From the NCBI GenBank assembly GCA_963555705.1, contig OY743191.1:132001-196000 (forward strand): a DNA stretch of 64,000 bases. The letters run 5' to 3'. Under the pieces are notes generated by a model, which made no database searches, was not told where the DNA came from, and saw nothing but the letters and a program-made list of their open reading frames with translations. Positions 59,309 through 64,000 of this stretch are shown here, piece after piece. Position 1 is the stretch's first letter. Each line of letters opens with the position of its first letter. A program made the translations under genes and the position numbers. Origin of the DNA: Ligustrum vulgare (Eukaryota; Streptophyta; Magnoliopsida; Lamiales; Oleaceae).

Positions 59309-60405
59309 CGCAAGATGCATCTGCAAGTGCTTATCAAATCATGAGTTATTATTTGATGAATATTGAAGTGGGTATGCTAACGAATCTTCTTCCGTCTCCT
59401 GACGATAAAATCCAAGATATATATTCGTCTATCGAGATAGAACTTCTGAAGTACTTGAAACCTAAATTGGAAGCATCCTTGTATAAAATAATAGAACTAG
59501 ATATGAATAGAAAGCTTGTGAAAACCCTCTTTATGCCAATGATATATGGTAAGACGGTGATGGCAATGTGTAATGATATTGGTTTGGTTTATGGGGAGTA
59601 TAAATACGGTCGGAAGGTGCTGATTCACATCGCCAAACTTTGCTATGACTATTTTCAAACTCGATTTTCGGACATAACCAATTTAATGAAGTTGATTAAC
59701 CTAATCGGTTGGTTTTGTTCATGCCAGGACAAACCTGTGCTCTATAGTATATCGTACTTCACTACTGTGCAGGATTATATGCGTAGCACTAAAGCAGAAA
59801 TCTTGGTTTATGATAGGGCGAGAAAGAAGAGACGTCGGGTGACTCTGCGAGTTCCATCGCTGGAAAGGGATAAGCGCAAGACTCAAGTAGCTACCTGCGT
59901 GAACTTTATTCATCAGAAGGATGCCTATATTGCTATGAAAGTGGTGGAGGACTTGACAATCGAAACGAAAGGGCAAGCTCCAATATACACGGTGCACGAT
60001 AATTTCATAACAACAGCTGTTTACGCACCAAAGGTTCCGGCTCTTTATACAAAAGTGTTTATAGACATGGGTCATCCGCTTCGAATAATCAATGATTTTA
60101 TTATCAAAAATCTGAACAGAGACACCAAAGAGAAGTTGGTGTTAGAAAATGACTTTATCTCTTTGAATAATCCCGAGAATATTCATCCTATTTCATCTGC
60201 CTCTCTTAGAAATCTTTTAGAGTCTCTGAAGCCTACTAAGTTGACCAAGCCCCAGTTATTGGTATGGGATCAAAATGTAGCTAATATGGTGAGTTGTTAC
60301 GAGGAATATGTCAATACAGTGAGTGGTGAGAAGAAGTGGAATGAATTTGAGTCTCTTCTCAAGAAGTGGAATACTCTGGACAGTAACTATAGCTTGCACT
60401 ACTAA
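59305..60405 (+). pseudogene. rpo: linear-plasmid RNA polymerase, catalytic 3' part
   Basis: This is the continuation of the same RNA polymerase after the frameshift. It starts in frame at VTQDASASAYQIMSYYL, with the first catalytic Asp at 59314-59316 (T7 D537 equivalent). It then has RKLVKTLFMPMIYG with Lys at 59521 and Tyr at 59545 (T7 K631/Y639), VNFIHQKDAY, and TVHDNF with His-Asp at 59995-60000 (T7 H811/D812). All core catalytic residues are therefore kept. The frame has no further breaks up to TAA 60403-60405. The listed start is a GTG inside the polymerase, not a natural start. The DNA polymerase ATG follows four bases later, suggesting co-transcription on the original plasmid. Confidence 0.88.
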
Positions 60406-60409
60406 TAAA

Positions 60410-63334
60410 ATGAAAACAAATAAGATGAAATATTCTGATATGAAGAAACCATCTTTCCTGTTGTCAGACCAAATGAATTCAACGGGTAAAGTAGGCTATG
60501 ATGAATCTATGTTCAATGGTTATTTGACCCGTTTAAAGCAAATTATCGATGGGGAACAATGCAAGGATCTATATTTAGGATGTCGACTGGCAGAAGTGAT
60601 CTTTAAAGAGCCTTTCCCGGTATGTGGAGACATTGAAGTGATAGCATTGTCAGTAATGCGACTGTTAATGAAGTACGTTTACAATACTGGGTTTGACTAT
60701 GGTAAGTTTACTATAGGTTATATCATGAAAACGCCATCCGGTGAAGTTTCGTTTATGATAGGTAAAGCAATCTCTTTAACTAATGATAGCTGGAATGCTA
60801 ACAAAGGAGTATACAATATGATTGTGAAATATGTTTTGCAAAAAGCCGAGTTGTACGAAAAAGAGTTAGTATCAAGGGTATTCATTCGATTGTATCTCCA
60901 AGGTATGCTGGGAAAAGAGATTAATCTTAGCTCCGATGAAATTGATAGCCGAATTTGGGAAATAATTAATGCCGACATAGGTGTTGGTGAACTAGAAGAA
61001 GCGAAAGCTATGGGTGGTAAGCGTCGTTATCCGGATCATGTATCTTCACTCAAACCTATGAGTAAGAAAGAAAGGCGTGCTTTCATTGTAGCCGATATGG
61101 AGACTGTTCTAGTAAATGATGTTCATGTTCCTTACGCCGCGGGTTTCTTAGTGGTTAATCCGGGTGAGGATGTTGGTGCCAAGGAGGATTATCAATTTGA
61201 AACATATTTCAGTGAAGATAACATGATTCAAATACCAGATTTTAAAGAAAGGAGTAATCGAATGTTGTTCCACTTTCTAGAGCGTTTAGCTGGGGTTGTA
61301 GCTGAAACTAAGATTCGAACGGTTTACTTTCATAACTTTTCACGATTCGATGGTATTCTATTAATGAAATATTATGCTTCTCATGGGGATAAGTACTCGA
61401 TCAAACCTCTTATGAGGAACCATAGGCTTTATGAGTTAGCAGTGTATCGAGGAAAGAAACGTTTGTATCGTCTAAGAGATTCGCTCACACTACTAAATGG
61501 GAGTCTGGCTTCATTGGCTAGGACTTTATGTCCGGAATTAGGTGCTAAAGGCTCAATCGCCCATGACGAAGTGCAAGAGTCGACACTTGTTGCTCAGAGA
61601 GCTGAATTGTTGGATTATCTGAAACAGGATATTCGTCTGTTAGGTGGTATTATGGTTCGTGCTCAAGAGATTGATTTCCGGCAGTACAAAGTGGATATAG
61701 AGAATTGCATGACATTGTCATCGCTAGCTATGAAAATTTATCGTATGAATTATTACGATCCAAATGGTTTTCCTATCCATATACCAAGTAGGAACGAAGA
61801 TACATTCATTCGTCGTGGTTACTATGGAGGCCATGCTGATGTATATAAGCCGCATGGGGATAATTTAGTCCACTACGACGTAAACTCCTTATATCCCTAT
61901 ATAATGAAAACATTTGATATGCCTGGCGGCGTACCTGTCTGGCATGGTAATTTGGAAGGCTCTGAATTGTCGAACTTGTATGGATTTATTGAGGCTTATG
62001 TAGTGTGTCCGAGAACAATTAATCGCCCTTTCTTACCCTATAGGGATCATAATAATACTTTATTATTCCCGACTGGTAAATTCGTAGGTGTGTATTATAG
62101 CGAAGAATTGATTTATGCGCGGGACTTGGGTTACAAGATTTATCCGCTAAGGGGCTACTTGTTTGAGAGGAAGCCTAGTCCTTTCGTCAGCTTTGTGTCA
62201 TCCCTCTTCGAGAAAAGACAAGAAGCTAAGGCGGATCATAATGATGCTATGTCATATGTGTACAAGACACTAATGAACTCGCTCTACGGTCGATTTGGTA
62301 TAAATCCAGTGAGTACTGTAACAGATGTATGCGATAGGGCGAGATATGACTATTTGACCCAGAGTGAGAATTTGATCATGGGTAACAAGCTGAGCGAGCA
62401 TTACTATATCGTAAGTTACTATAGCAATACAGGAGATTCTGACTGGAAACCTCCTAAGATATCTGCTGTTCAATTGGCAGCTGCTATTACAGCTTGTGCT
62501 CGTATTCATATGTACAAATACATTTCCAGACCTGACTGTTACTACACTGACACTGACTCTGCAATTCTCGAAAAAGAACTCTCAAAAGAAGAAATCTCTT
62601 CCACAGAACTGGGTAAGTTAAAGGTGGAGAACTATATAAAGGAGGCTTTCTTCTTAGCACCTAAGAGTTATTTCATAAGGACTCAAGAGTCAGATGGTCT
62701 AATTAAGCAAAAGGGTTTAGCTAAAAACAAGGTCAATGAAGAATGGTTTCAGTCACAATACGCTGATCTGTCTCGAACTAAGCGGATCACCGTGGAATCG
62801 AACTTCCGAATTGATTGGCAAACCCTAAACATAGCCAAAAAAGATTTGCAAGTAATGCTTGGAACCAAAGTGGGTACCAAAAGGGAACCAGTCTATGATA
62901 ACAACAATGTTTGGGTAGACACACAACCTAAGCATGTAATTGACTTTGGTGGTCAAGAGATCACTGCTCTCAAATTCGACTTGAAGTGTGTTCAGGATGA
63001 ATATGCTTTGATTATGGATAAACATGCTGAACTTCAGCAGCGCTTTATCAAGAATGAGAAAGAAAGTGCTCGTCGTATTGCTGAAAGTGAGCGGCTTCTT
63101 GCTAGTTTTCAGTCAGAAATGGACAAACTTCGTGAAACAATGAAATCGATGTCTGCTGCTAAGGAAGCGAGCGGAATACTTGAAGCGAGTAAAGAAGCGG
63201 TGATGCGCCCTCTTACTGAATCCCCAAGGGTATTAGAGGTTCCCCAACCTACTCTGTCCAAGCACCCTCCCAAGAAAAAGAAGAAGCCTAAGAAGCCCAA
63301 GGCTAAGAAAAAGAAAGCCAATGACACAAGCTAA
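60410..63334 (+). CDS. dpo: protein-primed family B DNA polymerase (linear plasmid)
   Basis: An intact 974-codon frame from ATG 60410; the frame is open upstream to 60323, but those codons overlap the RNA polymerase end. The 3'-5' exonuclease motifs are present: DMET (D229, E231), HNFSRFD (N309, D314) and YLKQD (Y403, D407). Polymerase motif A is YDVNSLYP (D490), motif B is KTLMNSLYGRFG (K619) and motif C is YYTDTDS (D714, D716). The 129 residues between A and B leave room for the TPR2 insertion of protein-primed enzymes. The first ~220 residues could hold a terminal-protein-like part. The C-terminus has a charged coiled-coil-like stretch (about 860-930) and a Lys-rich tail (PPKKKKKPKKPKAKKKKAND). 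On its plasmid it would replicate linear DNA primed by a terminal protein. It looks intact, but expression in the integrated state is unknown. Confidence 0.93.
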   Translation: MKTNKMKYSDMKKPSFLLSDQMNSTGKVGYDESMFNGYLTRLKQIIDGEQCKDLYLGCRLAEVIFKEPFPVCGDIEVIALSVMRLLMKYVYNTGFDYGKFTIGYIMKTPSGEVSFMIGKAISLTNDSWNANKGVYNMIVKYVLQKAELYEKELVSRVFIRLYLQGMLGKEINLSSDEIDSRIWEIINADIGVGELEEAKAMGGKRRYPDHVSSLKPMSKKERRAFIVADMETVLVNDVHVPYAAGFLVVNPGEDVGAKEDYQFETYFSEDNMIQIPDFKERSNRMLFHFLERLAGVVAETKIRTVYFHNFSRFDGILLMKYYASHGDKYSIKPLMRNHRLYELAVYRGKKRLYRLRDSLTLLNGSLASLARTLCPELGAKGSIAHDEVQESTLVAQRAELLDYLKQDIRLLGGIMVRAQEIDFRQYKVDIENCMTLSSLAMKIYRMNYYDPNGFPIHIPSRNEDTFIRRGYYGGHADVYKPHGDNLVHYDVNSLYPYIMKTFDMPGGVPVWHGNLEGSELSNLYGFIEAYVVCPRTINRPFLPYRDHNNTLLFPTGKFVGVYYSEELIYARDLGYKIYPLRGYLFERKPSPFVSFVSSLFEKRQEAKADHNDAMSYVYKTLMNSLYGRFGINPVSTVTDVCDRARYDYLTQSENLIMGNKLSEHYYIVSYYSNTGDSDWKPPKISAVQLAAAITACARIHMYKYISRPDCYYTDTDSAILEKELSKEEISSTELGKLKVENYIKEAFFLAPKSYFIRTQESDGLIKQKGLAKNKVNEEWFQSQYADLSRTKRITVESNFRIDWQTLNIAKKDLQVMLGTKVGTKREPVYDNNNVWVDTQPKHVIDFGGQEITALKFDLKCVQDEYALIMDKHAELQQRFIKNEKESARRIAESERLLASFQSEMDKLRETMKSMSAAKEASGILEASKEAVMRPLTESPRVLEVPQPTLSKHPPKKKKKPKKPKAKKKKANDTS

Positions 63335-63509
63335 CAAAGAGAAGCAAAGCTCGCCAACAAGAAGAAAGAGGATTGAAGACGCTCGACTCAACTATGTCGA
63401 ACCTTAAGCGACTACTAGTGAGCTTTTGAATAATTTAATAGCTCTGCGCCTGTCTCTTATACCTTCATCGCTTATTTCCACCCTTTGAGCCAGCGACACC
63501 TCTCCACGA
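63335..63509. other. spacer between dpo and right repeat
   Basis: 175 bases after the DNA polymerase stop with no gene. No terminal inverted repeat of a linear plasmid was found here by eye. Confidence 0.5.
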
Positions 63510-63601
63510 ATCAAGCCGAATCAAGGTTGTCTACGCCTCTTCGGACATAGAGATTTGGTCCAGGAGACCTCTCCAAGAACTAACCATAAGAGTTTGCCAG
63601 T
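63510..63601 (+). repeat. 92-bp direct repeat, right copy
   Basis: Identical to 58345-58436. In the frame used by the left copy, this copy meets TGA at its very end (63601-63603), so it is not coding here. Sequence diverges on both sides of the two copies, which sets their exact limits. Confidence 0.95.
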
Positions 63602-64000
63602 GAGATTCGATTCGACCTATCTTCTGACTTCCTTGTTCGTCAATCTACCGCCCCGTGACTTTTTTGAAAGCAAGCTCCATTCAAAGCGGTCGTTAGACCT
63701 TGCGACACAGCCAGGTTTCCGCTCAATCAAAAACGAACCGGCCCCGATCAGTCCCATGGGGCTCACCCAAAAAAGGGGTTTTCTCAATGGGCCTTTCATG
63801 ACATGTATGCCGCGCTGATGAATGCCTTGGGTCCTTTCTATCGGCATTTTCGGACTTACCGTTCTCAGGCATATTTGGAAGACAAAGATAGGACGATGCA
63901 AGGCCGGGTCGATCCCTTGAATCCTAGTTTGAGATTACCCAGTACTCACCAGAAGTCTGCTGTGGTACCTCTTTCAAGATAGAGCTTGCTACTAAGCTAG
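63602..64000. other. right flank with unidentified ORF remnants
   Basis: No known gene. A plus-strand frame (63555-63818) and a continuation in another frame (about 63790-63980, with MNALGPFYRHFRTYRSQAY) look protein-like and could be one broken gene that may extend beyond the window, but I do not recognise it. Confidence 0.3.

Noticed and set aside
59719..60075. 118-codon minus-strand frame inside the RNA polymerase gene
   Set aside because: It is antisense to conserved catalytic motifs and has no recognisable family; a shadow of the real gene.
58345..63601. The 92-bp pair as plasmid terminal inverted repeats
   Set aside because: The two copies are in direct, not inverted, orientation, and the left one lies inside a coding frame.
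1..64000. Plastid-derived DNA, rRNA genes or a CRISPR array
   Set aside because: No plastid protein gene, no conserved rRNA segment and no regularly spaced repeat series was recognised on either strand by reading; short plastid pieces could still be missed without a search.

Overview
The window reads as angiosperm mitochondrial DNA. The main evidence is a complete nad4 gene split by three group II introns at the usual plant positions, with genomic codons that need C-to-U editing to give conserved residues. Supporting evidence is a native-type trnS(UGA), a fragment of atp1 inside a chimeric reading frame, an integrated mitochondrial linear-plasmid block, and scattered broken pieces of nuclear retrotransposons. 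Species or family cannot be resolved from the sequence alone.

Layout. From 1 to 9.1 kb lies nad4 (exons 1102-1553, 2976-3490, 6096-6518, 8979-9067; 492 aa) with its introns. From 9.1 to 17.6 kb is mostly featureless intergenic DNA with a short nad4 copy and unrecognised ORFs. At 17.6-18.8 kb is a chimeric locus: an atp1 fragment fused to hydrophobic segments, an overlapping proline-rich ORF, and a tRNA-like element (t-element) whose acceptor stem contains the stop codon. From 18.8 to 58 kb is a long gene-poor region holding trnS(UGA) and decayed Ty3/gypsy, Ty1/copia and LINE pieces, several short repeats, a second tRNA-like structure, and an unidentified frameshifted minus-strand coding remnant. 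From 58.0 to 63.6 kb is an integrated linear-plasmid segment: a 5'-truncated, once-frameshifted single-subunit RNA polymerase gene, then four bases later an intact protein-primed family B DNA polymerase gene of about 974 codons. A perfect 92-bp direct repeat flanks this pair. On its left side lies, on the opposite strand, a broken bacterial-type ribosomal protein L5 fragment that does not look like the usual plant mitochondrial rpl5.

Functionally, only nad4 (complex I proton-pumping subunit) and trnS(UGA) are confident working genes. The polymerase pair is the replication and transcription module of a former autonomous plasmid; the DNA polymerase looks intact while the RNA polymerase is broken. 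The chimeric atp1-containing locus has the general build of cytoplasmic-male-sterility-type ORFs, but nothing in the sequence shows that it acts as one. No plastid-derived gene, rRNA or CRISPR array was recognised.
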